Shown: positions 25,779-38,385, counted from the first letter of the stretch. The stretch is DNA of 64,000 bases from Carnegiea gigantea (GCA_029747015.1 JAKOGI010003172.1:1-64000), one strand, 5' to 3'. Notes: generated from the letters alone by a model not told the origin. Made by a program: numbers and translations.

Positions 25779-28591
25779 AAAGGTTTTAAGGGCCACTGTG
25801 AGCTATCAAGTGTTTATGAGTTAGCTATCAAGGTGTGTATGAGTTATGTTGGACCAGTTAAATGAGCTATAGACTATAAGTTTGTATGTATGGGCATATA
25901 TGGGGGAACCATTTTCATTTGGATGACTCAATCATTTGGTAATATCATGAGATTCAAGCATGAGCAAAGCGGACTGTGGAACCATTTAGGTCACTTACTG
26001 GTGAGGCATGCTCTCATTTATTTGGGAGTTGTATTGTATGTTTCATTTCTCTTATTTGTTTAAATTTTTGTAATCGTGCACTCTAGTGTATGACCCATTG
26101 AGTTGTGAATTCCGACGTGTGGTCGTTGAGCTATTGAAGTGCTTCTCTCCATTTCAGGTATCTATTGTAAGGCTTTAAACCTGGGTTTTAGTCAGTTTTT
26201 AGGCAGAACTCTATCCGTTTTGCCCCAGGATTCGATAGTCTTATTGAGGTGTATTAATATCCCTGTTTTTAGATACAATGATGGTTAAAACCCGATGTGA
26301 GGATGCCATTTGCAACTTCTTAAGGGATTACTACAGTGTCAAGTTAGATATAAACATCTAAATGAGGAAATGCCTTGTGGGGCAATATCTTTAAGGTGAA
26401 CCAGTATGAGCTGAACACTACAATGAGTGTTTATGTATGGTGATAACAATTAGCAGCTTAAGGTGTGATACTTGGCATTATATGTGTGGTACAAGTAAGA
26501 TTAAGCTGCTATACATAGGAATTATCTGGTCTTGACACTAAGACCCTACCTCATCAATGCTCCCATTACTTCCTGTCATTGACTTATTTTTGCCCTAGTT
26601 ACCTTGAATTGTTCAGAGGCATCATTTCTTTGTCAATAACACTCTCTTGATTTGTAATGGAGTGCTTATGGAAAAAAAAAAAAAAAAACTCCCATATGTG
26701 GTTTGTGGGGAGTTCTTTAAACACATCTAAGTAACCTTTCTTCTAGGCAATTCAAACTCTGACAATCATAATCGTTTAATTCTCTGTTTTCATAGTGGAG
26801 CCTATGATGACCCTCGATATGCATTATTGTGTGATTTGCAGTTCTTCCTAAGCATATTTAACCCATTTTACTTCCAGTTCAGCCATCACTATGTTCATAT
26901 TTTTACCGACGCCTACTTTCACTCCTTGCTTCTATTGGGGCACTGTTCCTTTATTGCTTGGAAAGCCTTTGGTTGCTTCAGACCAAGTCATTGAATGCCT
27001 TTTCATCAATTAAATGTATCTATATCGTTCGTGTTTCCATAGCACCGTAACATCATAGTGGCATCGTACTCCATGGCCATGACAGCATGTCGTTACTCAC
27101 GTTATTTTGGTAATCCTTTCTTCACTAGTACAGCCTATCTTATTATTAATAAACAACGATTTGTATTATTTCCATCTGCCAGCAGGTTTGAAGTTTATAT
27201 GCCTATCTAAGACTTCCATTTACTGCAAAATGTGTTATTGATGGATGTCATATGTTCAGTCATAAGACTGACTCCTTCATCTTGACGGATTGTCCTTTCA
27301 AACACCAGATCAATAAAATTTTCCTCTTAATACTGTTGACCCTTATCTTCATCATTTTACTCACATACTAATACCGTATGACTTTTCAAAAGCTGCTTTG
27401 GTAATCTATTACATTTCTTCACCTTTACTACTTAGTACTCCCTCTCAACTTCATAACATCGTTCATTTATTTTACTATCATGACCATCATGAATAAACTG
27501 CATGTCTTGTATGTGCAGGACATTTATATGCCTATCTTTCATTACGAATCTTCATCCTTTCATTCATTCAGCTTACATGCCTATCCTTCATAACCAATAA
27601 AGAAATATCTTTGCAAGAGTTCATGGTGTGGTTGCAGCCCTTTACACTTTAGATCATCCCCCTGTTTTTAAATTTACTGAGACCAGTAGACAGTTGAATG
27701 TGTTATCCTGTATAAATATGCCTCCATTAGTATTGCTGGAACCATATTCGTTGGGCATTCAATCCAGTTTGATTGGCATACCTTGTTATCATTATGGGGA
27801 TGAACTGATTGTGTACTTATAGAAGATGACTTATAAAGATTTTAAGACTAGTTTGAGAAATGAGGAAAGACTAGACGTGTGTTTCTATGGACCGAGGAAA
27901 GAAAAACCCTATTTCCACCTTAATTACACTGTGCAAGCAAGTAAGTTATCGTGTTAGTAATACATTAGATATTAGTGATATGCCAACCACACTCGGTATA
28001 TACATATCCATAAGTACAGTTTGTGAATTTAGAGATGTTCTATCTGAGGACTATCAGGACTGTTTCTCCCTAAGAAATATTGATTTTCAGATCAACCTAG
28101 TTCTAAGTGCTCAATCCATTTTCAGAGCCCCTATCACATGACCCCCAGTAGAGTTCAAGGAACTAAAGATTTAGTAGGATGTGTTGTTACAGAAGGGAGT
28201 TATTTGACCAATTGTGCCCCCTTGGGGATCCTCTGGTTTATATGAAGAAGACATAACCTTATGGTAAAAAATGATTTATGGGATTAACTACCAACAACAG
28301 AATTCTTTTCCAGGAATGATTTGAGGTCCGAATATCACACTTAAACCATGTAACTATAGTTTGTCTTTTGCAAGAATGCCCTTTTATAGTAATTCTTAAA
28401 ATTGTTGGCTGGCCTCATCTTTAAAACTTGATACTATCCGATATTGTTTAATCTCATTTGCATTTCAAACTGATGTTTCCTATTAACGTGATCTTCCATG
28501 TCTTTGCAAACCCATTATTAAAGGTGCAATACATTCTTTATTCAATCTTTTATGGTTGTCAACATTCCCATGCTCTTGACCTTCACCATCT
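25779..28591 (+). pseudogene. gag-pol remains of the chromovirus-like element
   Basis: Most of this stretch is too decayed to assign. At 28010-28260 (+) the sequence reads the start of a gypsy reverse transcriptase through several stops: 'EFRDVLSEDYQDCFSLRNID', then 'PPVEFKELK', 'LLQKGVI' and 'PIVPPWGSSGLY'. These correspond to the family pattern of a DVFPEDLPGLPP-like linker followed by the first RT strands. Upstream, 27628-27880 is open in part but I do not recognise it. RNase H, integrase and chromodomain are absent, presumably lost in the deletion that removed most of the 3' LTR. Confidence 0.6.
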
Positions 28592-28775
28592 CTATTATCG
28601 ACTTTGGTCTTGAAGTATTTCAGTTAATAGATTTTGTGATTGTGAACATAAGTTGCAAGATTAAATGGTTTCAATGAGCCTTGTCCTTATCAGGACGGCG
28701 GTAGCACCTTCTATTATTCAGTCTTCCGCTGCAATTTTCCGTAAATCATGTTATTAGCATTTTGGGGGCGTTACA
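28592..28775 (+). repeat. 3' LTR remnant (184 bp)
   Basis: Closely matches 25580-25762, the last part of the 5' LTR, including the GGGGGCGTTACA end. The adjoining GACTG duplication shows the outer end is original. Confidence 0.85.
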
Positions 28776-28780
28776 GACTG

Positions 28781-29639
28781 GATGCTCATATCGAACTTAC
28801 TAGCAGTGTCAAATGGTTCACCCACCGCAAACTCATAAGAATCATTCAAATTGGTGTGTGGGACGGCAGAAACGAGGATATCATCAGTGACATCCTTTGG
28901 TGAGCTATGTGAGGTGCAAAGTCTTGTGATACAGACATAGGGAGGTCACCCCCTTATTCTAAACTAAGCAAAGGCATGTCTTCATGCAAATTAGGCCTAG
29001 CAAGATAAGAGGGCTCAAAATCATCATAAAGGCTAACTTCAGGTTTAGAATATCCTAAACTGGAGTTAAGCTCACTACAATTCTCCCTACTTTGATTAAA
29101 ACATTGAGAATATTCAACAATTCTCTTTTTCATGATCTCTACCAGTTTGTTAGTCATATCATTAATCTTCTTTTTAACACTTGCACAAGTAGTATCAATA
29201 TAAGCACAAAAAAGGCAGTATGAACGTCATGGCTAGAAGATTCACAATAATCACACAACACATGAGACATATAAGAATAAGATGGGTCATATGAGTTTAT
29301 AAAATGATCGTGGGGGTAAGGATTAGCAGGAAAAATAGACTCATCAGGAGTTGGGTATCCAAAATTATTTTTAGCTTGTTCAAACGCATAGGTATCCCAA
29401 GCTAGTTTTTCAAAGAAATCCCATACCTCATCTTGAGTTTTACATAATAAACATAGCACACCTTTAGGATAAATAGACTCAACATAACCCCAAGATTTAG
29501 AATTTAAACCCACAGCGATGACCTCACAAAGTTCCCATTTTTGAAAATTATGATTCAATTAAGCATGATAATCATTAAGTCTCGAAAGATAACTCCAAAA
29601 AGGTTCGTGCTTATATTGTGGAAAATTAAAAACTGGCAT
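28781..29639 (-). pseudogene. gag-like ORF, copy 2, N-terminal part
   Basis: Starts at the ATG at 29639 with the same 'EPFWSYLSR' beginning as copy 1. One early stop is present; the frame is then open 29558-29154, ending in the zinc knuckle 'LCDYCESSSHDVHT' (C-x2-C-x4-H). The fourth ligand is lost through a one-base deletion near 29212. A coiled-coil-like segment 'MTNKLVEIMKKRIVEYSQCF' follows in another frame (29157 downward). Compared with copy 1 this one keeps the second Cys but loses the register after His. Confidence 0.65.
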
Positions 29640-30753
29640 GCTTGAAGCTCGTGTTTTTTCAATTTTAAGAAATTTTCAAACTTTTTTTTGGATTTTCAAG
29701 TTTTTAATTTTTAAATTTTTTTAAGGAAAGAAAATGCATCTATGATATTATTTACAAACTAATGACTAAAACAAAACAAGAGACTCAAATAACTAAGTAG
29801 ACAAAACAAAATAAACTAACAAAAATAAAACTACATTACAAAAAGAAAAGAAAGCCTCAAACAAGGCTCGACCTAACACGAAAAACAAAAGAGGAGTACA
29901 AATACATAGCTTGTACACTATTTTCTTTTTATGATCTTGTTTTTGGGATTTTATGACTTTTCTAATTTTTTTCTTTTCTTTTAAAGCACAAAACAAAATT
30001 TAAAAGTGAATCAACCCTAAAAACAATATACAAACAGAAAATGACCAAATATAAAACAAAAACACAAACACCAATAAACTAAAAGAAAATTAGAAAATAA
30101 ACTAAACCCAAACAACCAAATTCTAAAAATACAATTAAAACAGAAAATAAAACTCCTAAAATCAGAACTAAATATACAAAAAATTCCACACAATACAAGA
30201 AATATAAATATAATTTTTATCAAATTTTTCTGTCCCCAAACAGTGCAGAATAATCAAAATAGAAAATTAATTCCAAAATTCACAGAAAATTCCAAACAGT
30301 CCTAAACATTCCAGAAAAATTCACACAAAATCTAAAAATTATAGTGAATCTAGGAAAAATATTAGCACAGCCAAAATCACACCAGAATGGCTTCAGAAAA
30401 TTCAAATAAAATGCTAAAATTAATGAAAAATCTACACTGTTCTAATTTCCGGATCAGTCTGCCTTGCTTCTTTTGCTGCACATAAACCAAATTCATTAGT
30501 ACTGTTTTTTCAGCAACCAATAAAATCTAAAAATAAAACTAATCTCGACAAAAATCAAAAATCGAAATAGAAATACCAACTAAATTCAAAATCAAAACTA
30601 AACTAAATTACTAAAATGAAATAACGACTCAACTAAAACTAAAAATCACAACTCTAAAATTAAAACGAAACGACTCGAATGACTCAAATAACTAAACTAC
30701 GGCTCGAGGCAACCTAATTTCACAATGCCATCTCCAGCAACAACGCTAAAAAA
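29640..30753 (-). other. 5' untranslated region of the gag-only element, copy 2
   Basis: AT-rich region between LTR C and the gag-like start, collinear with 17745-18860. It includes the decayed primer-binding site next to the LTR. Confidence 0.7.
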
Positions 30754-32217
30754 TTATTGTAAAATCTGCAAGCGTACAGTTTATCATTGTAACGTTTACG
30801 GGTATCGTCCTCAGGGATGGTAGTGAGATTAAGTTACCACTCAACTAGGCTAAACCGGGTAGACAACCCTTTAAACTATAATCCAGTAATGTAAGTTAAC
30901 ATGTGATAATAATATGAAAATTAGCATTAGAAGGCCAACAAGTGAGAGAAGCACTCAAACGATAAAGGTTTAGTATCCAACACTCCCTGGTAGAACAAAG
31001 CCCATCTCAATTCCAACTCCAGCAAAGTAATTCACGAGCAAACAGAGCAGCAAAACCGAGGGAAGAATTTACAGAAAATCAAATGAAAATTGAGTTCTTC
31101 GAGTACCAATCAGCCAACATGAGACACAACTCAGGCTTTTCATCTATGCCTAAGAATAAAGCAAGCCAATGAAAACAGGAAAGGCAAATCGAAACAGGGG
31201 ACATGAACAGAGCCTCAAACTTGCACCACTAGAGCATCTATAACATGAATTTAACTAAAAAGTTTGTAAATTCAACTTGAATATCTGAACTTGTACTCGA
31301 AACTGGGAGTAAACCATAATCTAATTTCACTAATTTGAGAATTCAGAACAAGATCTGAAACTGAAAAACGAAATGAAAGAAGGTAAAACTAACTAGAAAA
31401 ACTCTACTATCTACTCTAATCTACTTTGCCCATCTACTCGCTGCTCCCCATTCGAGCTCATTCGAAGCTCCAAAAATGCCAACTTCAGCTCCTTGGAATG
31501 CTTGGAAACCGCCCATTGATGATGGTGAATAATGGTGGAGTGAATGAGGAGATAGAGAGATGCCAATATAACGGATGAGGGAAGGAAGAGGAAAAGTTGA
31601 AAGAGGAGAAGAAGGCACGAACCCCTATCCGTGTACTGCTCTGTTCTTCTGTGCTGCTCTGTTCTTCAATCTACTAGGAAGAAGAGGAAAGGCCACGAAG
31701 AAGAAGAAGGGCAAAGGGGGATACTGGACCACGCGCGTTGCACGCCGAGCATAAGTAGGAAGGCAGGCTAGAGAAAGAGAGAACGAACGGGCCAGGCCCA
31801 GCATGAAAAAGAAGAAAATAAAATGGAAAGGAGACCAGCCCACAAGGAAAAAAAATAAGGAAAAGAAAAAGAAGGAAAGAGATAGAGGGGGCCGGGTCTG
31901 GGGAAACCGTCTGGGACAGGCCCAGTTGAGGAAAGGGAAAAAGGAGGCCGGCCTGGCTAGGAGTGGCGAGAGGCGCCTTGGGCTGACCTAGTTCTTGTTC
32001 TCTTATCTCAATCAATTGCTTATTATGATTCAATCCAATTTTTGATTCAACTCTCTCTTTTTTTTCCAAGCAATTTATTTATTCTTCAAATGTCTCAATT
32101 TCCTACAAAACAAAGAAAACCAATATTAAGATCCTAAGTTAATAATTTATTTTGAGCAAATATTAGGTAATAAAGGGTATAAAAATGTAACAATTTTAGG
32201 TTGAACATGAGTTCAAC
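30754..32217 (-). repeat. LTR C (5'-most LTR of the tandem)
   Basis: Same family as LTRs A and B. On the - strand the first base is changed (GGTTGAAC for TGTTGAAC) and the last bases are TTTTACAATAA. The Helitron coding frame resumes directly to its right. Confidence 0.85.
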
Positions 32218-35115
32218 CCTCTTACTAAGCTTTCAAATCTTGATGTTTCCAAATGTGTATCATAATCAAGTTCATCTATAATAAGCCGATTTGTTACATG
32301 AATTGTAGCCTAGATAAAAGGGAGCGGCATTGGAGGGAAATTTTGTAGCAATCTTCCATTTCTATTTAAGATATGTTCTATCTCAAGTAGTTCAAAATTC
32401 TATAACTCGGTAGATGATAAATCCATACCTGGGATTTCTATTTGCCATCATATGGCATAGAGAAAGTCGTCTGTTAGATGTATCCAATTTGCATCCCACA
32501 ACTTAATTGGGTCATCAATCTGAAAGAACATCAACATAGAGCAAAACATATTTCGTAGTTGATCATCTGAAGCCCAGGTTGATGCTTCATTCAAGGCAGC
32601 ATGCCATTCACCCTCATCATTGAGCAACCCAATGCCATGCCTGCTGACTTAAACGTAGGGTATAAGACACTATGTATTATATGAATATTTTCAAAGCAAG
32701 TTGCTCCACGGACCTTTATAAGAAGCAATCTCAAATAATAACGTTCTTCATAATTTGGATGTACAAAGGAAAGTCGACCAATTGAAGAACCTTTTTGATG
32801 AACCTTCTAGCTTTTAACTGAACGATTCCATACCCATTACATGGGGAAGTTAAGATATGTGGCATGTCGAGCTTCTGGGGACTCCTTATTTACTATAAAT
32901 CACATTGTCAACATTGTTTTCTACGCTTCTGGTTCATGTGCAATACTAAAGAGGTCCTCTCTATCATTAGACACGACTAATCGTTCTCCGGGCAAATAGT
33001 ATTAAAGTTTTTGTATAGAATGATATTGATGTTCTAAGCTGAACTCAAAAATTCGCTAACATGAATCAACTGCAGATACATAGCAGTAATCCAAATATTC
33101 CTGGATTTCATTCCTTTCTCTATCTTGCCGATGTTGCTCACCGTCATGATGTGCTATATTGCCTTCAATGACAATAGTAGTACAATCATGGCCCTTATGT
33201 ACATACTTATACAGATATTTCATCATGCTACAGACAGCTGCACGCTCGACATTGATGTAAGCATTATATTTTATGCATAGATCTCTGTTGTATGGGACCA
33301 CCCATTGATTATCAATCCCTCGACCATTCACGACCACTTGTTTGGGAGTGCACCCCCTTCGGTATTGAGCGAAGCCATGCTTATCAAATGTTGTTTGATT
33401 GCAAAATCTTTTTGGATAACATTTTGAGCATTTTCCATCAATCAAGTATGATATACATGGACCATGTACTATAAATCTTGTGACGGTATCATGTGCTAGA
33501 GGGTCCATAGTCTGGTCAGGAATTTTGACACTTATTAGCCTATTAGCATCCTCTGGGCATGCAGGCTTATCTTCCATCGCTACTGTTAAGAGAATATGAG
33601 CATGGGGAAGGCCACACTTTTGGAATTCAACAATATATACTTCTATAAAAGATATAGTGGATATAATTAGCGAATTAATTATATATTGAGGGAAAATAAT
33701 GTGTATGACAACGTCAAGAAGTCACCAACAATGATTGTTCCAAATAATTTTTTCGTCTTAAAATCATCGAGTAATTGTCATAACTTAATCTTGAAAACTT
33801 AAGTTATTAGATCTGGTTTGTCCTCATATCGTTGACCAAGCAATAGCTCATTAATGATTTCAGGCCAGTTTGGATTACTTGTGAATGTAAGAAAGAAATC
33901 AGGAGGCTCTATTGCACGACAAATTGCAATTGCATCGTGATAGTGTTGCATCATATAACGTAGCCCTTTAGGGAAAGAAAGCAGAATATATCTCCGCCCT
34001 ATTGTTTATACATTAACGTTACCTGCGTTAATTGCATCTTGAATGCCACTGTACAATTCTATCCATAGGCAACCTTGGTGGTTTTGATATCATGTAAGTT
34101 TATATTGCTCATTGGCAGCCATGCATCTATGTAGAATTGCTAGCCTAACCGACTACTCTTCTTAATAACGACTGATTCACCTATTCAATCTTGTATTCAA
34201 AACACATAAAATTCCCTCATTGCAACTGTTGACCTTGAGGTGCTAGAGTTAGCCATTCTTGGTATGTATGGACTCCATCTGTCAATGCTATACGGAAACA
34301 ACAGAGGATAGTGTAAAGGCATGTATGATGAATGAATGTCATCTGTCCTCTGCAAGGTTCCATCTATTTTCTGAATAATGACATCCCTGGATCCAAAGTG
34401 ATCGGTTTCATTTCCTACCAATAGTACAGTGACCTCATTTGCAGCAGGTCTAAATATATTTTACCCTGTCTAGCTTGGATGATTTGAATCCACAAATCAA
34501 AAACCTCGTCATGGCAATGTAACATGTCGCGAGCTCTTCTAAATATGACAACACACAGATTAACTGAATCCAACATTTGTTACAACTCTTGCATACTGTC
34601 AACTCTAATGCCAGAACGACTCGATGCCCTAAGTGCACTCATTCGGTTTGACAGTTTATTGCTAGTGTCATAGATGTACAACTGCACAAACTTTGGGAGT
34701 AATCCAGATCGTGGGAGCAAGGTTCCAATTTTATGGTGATTGCTACCACTTATCCGAAAAATATACAAGCCTTTACCATCGTTCACACTGTTGTCAATCT
34801 TTCCCCTCATGGAAGTGAATGAGAACATAGAGTTGTGGATTCTAATATTGTCAAGAAAATGTTGGTTTGACAATAATAATTCAAGAAATGGAGGTGATGG
34901 TGGAAGGGCATACTAACTTGTCCACTTTGACAATACAAATTGAATATCGGGTTTGTGATACTACTATTTCTAACCCTTTTGTCTGTCAACATAATAGTTG
35001 TGCAATGTGGACATGCAGCCGTGCGTTGCTCAAGCGCCATCGATTTAAGAATGTGCATCTTGGACGTGGATGTGTGCCTCTTGCAATGGGGTTAATAGGG
35101 CAAGTCAGTATGTAA
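32218..35115 (-). pseudogene. Helitron RepHel, N-terminal zinc-finger and HUH Rep half
   Basis: N to C on the - strand: a C-P-H-C zinc-finger-like start near 34990-35010; 'FLDNIRIHNSMFSFTSMRGK' (34800-34860) and 'PKFVQLYIYDT' (about 34660-34700), conserved Helitron N-terminal blocks; 'MPLHYPLLFPYSIDRWSPYI' (34270-34330); the Rep nuclease motif 'GLPHAHIL' with the HUH histidines encoded at 33596-33604; and 'KYLYKYVHKG' (about 33195-33225), which holds a Y-x3-Y pair where the catalytic tyrosines are expected. A W-to-stop change follows 'YVSAVDSC' (33056). 'NRLIIDELDYD' (about 32260-32300) leads to the helicase half at 13431. Several frames are broken, so it is not functional, although the HUH and Tyr motifs survive. 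Confidence 0.85.
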
Positions 35116-36933
35116 CTTATGGTTGGTTCAATTATATAAGCGTAAGACCGTTTTAGGTGATCACCCGTTAGGGTGATGGGAGTATTATATGTTCTGTGGG
35201 TAGTGATCTTGTATAAGGAGCGGTATTGAATTGAACATTTTCACTATGAGCAACTCGTTGATCTAGTTCTGGTAATAAATTTTGTTATTTAAGAGGAAAC
35301 ATTAATTTTATGTTGAATATTATTGCGTAAGGAAGCATATGGTATTGTATAATACAGATCTAACATTACCAATATTGTCGATGTTACGTGCTGAGATGGG
35401 ATTCTGTTGCTTATGATGATTTTCAAGGTACGTTAGTTGCATTCGTTGCAAACGCATCAATGATGACCGGGCTTGGTGTGCCTCCTTTACGAGCAAGTGA
35501 CAATGGTGTGCCACCACATCATTTCCTTGAATATGTCAATGCTTGAATAATAGTCATTGCCAAGTATTCAATCTGCCTTTTTTATTGGAATTATCTTCGT
35601 GTTGTACTAAATGATGATGGTAGATCCATTCTTTTTATAAGAAATCATGCAAACACTTAGGTAATGGAATCGGTATATTTTAAGTATATGTTGTTGCATA
35701 CATTGAGTATCTAGAGAAGTAAAATTTTTCAATGAAAATAATTTGAACATTATACGTATGCTAAAATAAAATGTTATTGATTTTTATAATTGAGTTGAGT
35801 TCAGTTTGGATTAGTTCGTATTTTAGGTTAAACCCAAAGTAGTCCATTTTTTTATTCTGGTTTAAACTGAATTTGACTTTTAAGGTGCTTTATTCGGGCT
35901 CTATATTTTACATTGTTCAGATTTTATGTCACTCACTTATGCAATCTTGGATTCTTCTTTTTGGTGAGCAAAAAGTAGTTGTAGTCGTTAATTATGTTTT
36001 GATATTAGGTGCAAACTAATATGCAGTCATTTCAGTTTAAGTTTTACATTTTTTTTACAATGGTAAATTGGACCAGCTACTGGGCCTCCTATCTCCGGAA
36101 AGGACGCAGCAAGCCCACTGTCCCTAAGGTGAAGGGGAAACCTACTGTAAAGGCCCAAGGCCCAACACCATCATCAACCTTGCCTCCCAATAATTGGCAA
36201 GCAAAGGCTCCCCCTAGATTCGAACCCAGGTAGAGAGGATGGCAAGAAACAGGTGATACCAAAATGAAGTTTGTCTTTCAATGAAAATAACTTGAACATT
36301 ATATGCATGCTAATATATAACTTTATTGGCTATTTAAAGTGGTCCATTAAGTTATGTTAGTCGTTTTGAGATTTTTATAATTGGGTGGAGCTTAGTACGA
36401 ATTAATTCGTATCTAGGTTAAAAGCAGAGTATCCCAATTTTTGGGTGCGTTAGTTGGGTTAGTAAGGTTACGATTGACAACTTAGTTGAACTATTGTGTA
36501 ATAAAATAATTTTTAGAAAACCATATCATAATAGTTATCTACAATAACATATCAGTCATTCTAAACATATATAAATAGTCACACCTGAAATCGCCGAAGT
36601 TACACTTAAGTTATTTAAAAGTCACCCAAAAATGAGAATCAGTTGCATAAATTTTAGGCTGACTATACAGAGGACATTTAAATTATTTGAAATTCAGCTT
36701 CTTTAGATAACCATCATATTTGTTTGACTAAAACCAACGAGAGAGATCATGAATTTTTTTTTAAAATAAAGTTGTCTTAGTTGATAACTAATTCTACTAA
36801 AGAAGACTTTTTCTTACACTTTAAATACATAACCCCTTAAAAGATGGTTAATGTCTTAAACTCATATACAGGTACCTATTTTATGTCACGTCTTGAATAT
36901 ATGTCACTTAAACATGTATAATTTGTCACACGT
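35116..36933. other. Probable Helitron 5' flank and intergenic DNA
   Basis: No gene recognised. The Helitron 5' end (TC...) may lie here. An open frame at 36009-36233 (+) includes Pro/Lys-rich sequence and a 'GATTCGAACCCAGG' segment but has no clear family. Confidence 0.45.
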
Positions 36934-37079
36934 ATACATACATACATGTATATATGCATATATATAAACACACATACACACATACATACATGCATACATA
37001 TATATATACATACATAAATGTACATACATACATATACACATATACATATATATATATATATGTATATATATGTATATGC

Positions 37080-37138
<59 letters not shown>

Positions 37139-37157
37139 TATATATATATGCATATAC

Positions 37158-37189
<32 letters not shown>
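36934..37189. repeat. TA/CA microsatellite
   Basis: TATA, CATACATA and TACACA repeats directly abutting the Athila-like LTR. Open frames are low-complexity Tyr/Ile/His strings. Confidence 0.95.
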
Positions 37190-37194
<5 letters not shown>

Positions 37195-38385
37195 AGTGCT
37201 TATTGTATACATCATTTTAGGGCTATTTTGCCACATTTCTAGGCGAATTATGTGCTTTAAGTCATAATCTATACTCTTATTCTTGATTTATACTTGGGTA
37301 TGGTTGTTTGATGTGTTTTGCAGGATTTTAGGCCTTTTTACCCAGCATGTGACCCTTATTGAATGTATTTTCACCTTCCCAACGGACACCCATGTGTGGA
37401 GCAAGAAAAGAGCAAAAAATTGGTTCCAGCCAAGACCATGGTCGGACCGTGGTGAAGTGTGAAATTATTACCTCTTCGTTTTCCTTTGACTGTGTGAATG
37501 AAATGATCCAAGTTTTTCTATAAAAGGGTGTCGTTTGGCAGCAATGCAAAGAGAGCTTAGATAACATACTTCATTTCCTTTCTCAAATTTTGTTCTTTTT
37601 AGTTAAAATTTTTAGTTTGGTTATTATTTTAGTGAGAAATTTTGAGTGTAAGTATTTGATTTTGAGGCAGTTTGAAGCCCTTGGTTGAAAGAGTATCTCA
37701 GTCAAGCTCTTCCTCTCAGATTTTGCCAAAACGTTGGTTAGTTATTTAATCTTTAATCATGTGTGAGTAATTTATTTTGTCTAGGGATTTAGTAATTTAT
37801 GAAAGTATAGTTGGATTATGTTTTAATCTATAGAATTGTGCTTATTTTATGATTGGTTTGATTTCATTCTATCAAGTGATTATCATGTTGTGAGTGTTTT
37901 TTTGGACAAAGTTTGCTTGCACACTTGAAACAATTGAGTGAAAAACTAAAAGACGACATTTGATTGTTAGACTGCTTGATAAGACCTGATATAACGTCGT
38001 CACGAAAGAGATATTTGCATGTTAAGAGGAAATAAAGTGGAATCGAAGATATTCAACTTGGATTAAGACACATTAGTTTAAAAGAACGACTTTTGCTTAG
38101 TTTAAGCAAATTTGGTTGATTTCGAAAGAATAGATTAAATTTTTCGAGAGATTGCAATTCTTCGAGATTAACCGATTAGAGAAAAGCACATGCTTATCAT
38201 TTTGATCCAATCAACTTTCGTAACTATGTGAATTCCTAGGCATTTTTCCTTAATTGATTAAAATTAGTGAATTAGAAGTTGTTAAACCAAAACTCCGTGA
38301 ATTAGAACTTTACTTAGTATAATTCAATAGATAAAGCTCGATAGATTACATTGGTCCCTAAGGAGCATAGTTTTTATTTGATTGC
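37190..38385 (+). repeat. 5' LTR of Athila-like element
   Basis: Matches the 3' LTR (46275 onward) from AAGTGCTTATTGTATACATC through to GATTACATTGGTCCCT near 38355. The first bases are lost or changed at the microsatellite junction (TATAAGTGC against TGATAAGTGC). The right boundary is approximate. Just after it, 'TTGCGCTGGTAGTGTTGGTG' may be a decayed tRNA-Asp primer-binding site. Confidence 0.8.

Larger units (their letters stand above)
22301..28775 (+). mobile_element. Chromovirus-like Ty3/gypsy element, internally deleted
   Basis: Inserted in the gag-like ORF of the gag-only retroelement: a 5-bp duplication, GACTG, occurs at 22296-22300 and 28776-28780, and removing the element restores collinearity with copy 1. 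It has a full 5' LTR (22301-25762), PBS TGGTATCAGAGC (25767-25778, complementary to initiator tRNA-Met), a decayed pol fragment, and only the last 184 bp of the 3' LTR (28592-28775). The large 5' LTR and iMet primer fit the Tekay/Del group; this assignment is inference. Confidence 0.8.
13432..32217 (-). mobile_element. LTR-shared tandem of a gag-only Ty3/gypsy-type retroelement (LTR-int-LTR-int-LTR)
   Basis: Three LTRs of about 1.42-1.46 kb separate two internal regions of about 4.0 kb (the second after removing a 6.5-kb insertion). Everything is in the same - orientation. LTR B shows the best ends on the - strand, TGTTGAACTCATG...TTTTACTATCA. Just inside it lies a degraded primer-binding site (18835-18853) resembling the complement of a tRNA-Asp 3' end, TGGCGCCGTTGCCGGGGA, with several C-to-T or G-to-A type changes. 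No protease, reverse transcriptase or integrase is seen, so the element is non-autonomous. No clear target-site duplication flanks the cluster. It lies inside the Helitron RepHel gene. Confidence 0.8.
9407..35115 (-). mobile_element. Decayed Helitron carrying RepHel and RPA70-like genes, split by a retroelement cluster
   Basis: All coding parts lie on the - strand in plant Helitron order: zinc-finger and Rep part (32218-35115), helicase part (12029-13431), RPA70-like gene (9695-11580), then the 3' terminus. That terminus reads, on the - strand, an imperfect hairpin with stem CATGCATT/AAGGCACG (9419-9438), a short spacer, CTAG (9407-9410) and a following T. A hairpin about ten bases before CTAG at a T target is the standard Helitron 3' end. 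The 5' end (TC) was not located; the right limit given is only that of recognised coding sequence. The gene is interrupted at 13432-32217 by an unrelated LTR element cluster. Confidence 0.75.

Noticed and set aside
36218..36233. GATTCGAACCCAGG as a tRNA or SINE B box
   Set aside because: No matching A box, cloverleaf or poly-A tail was found around it.
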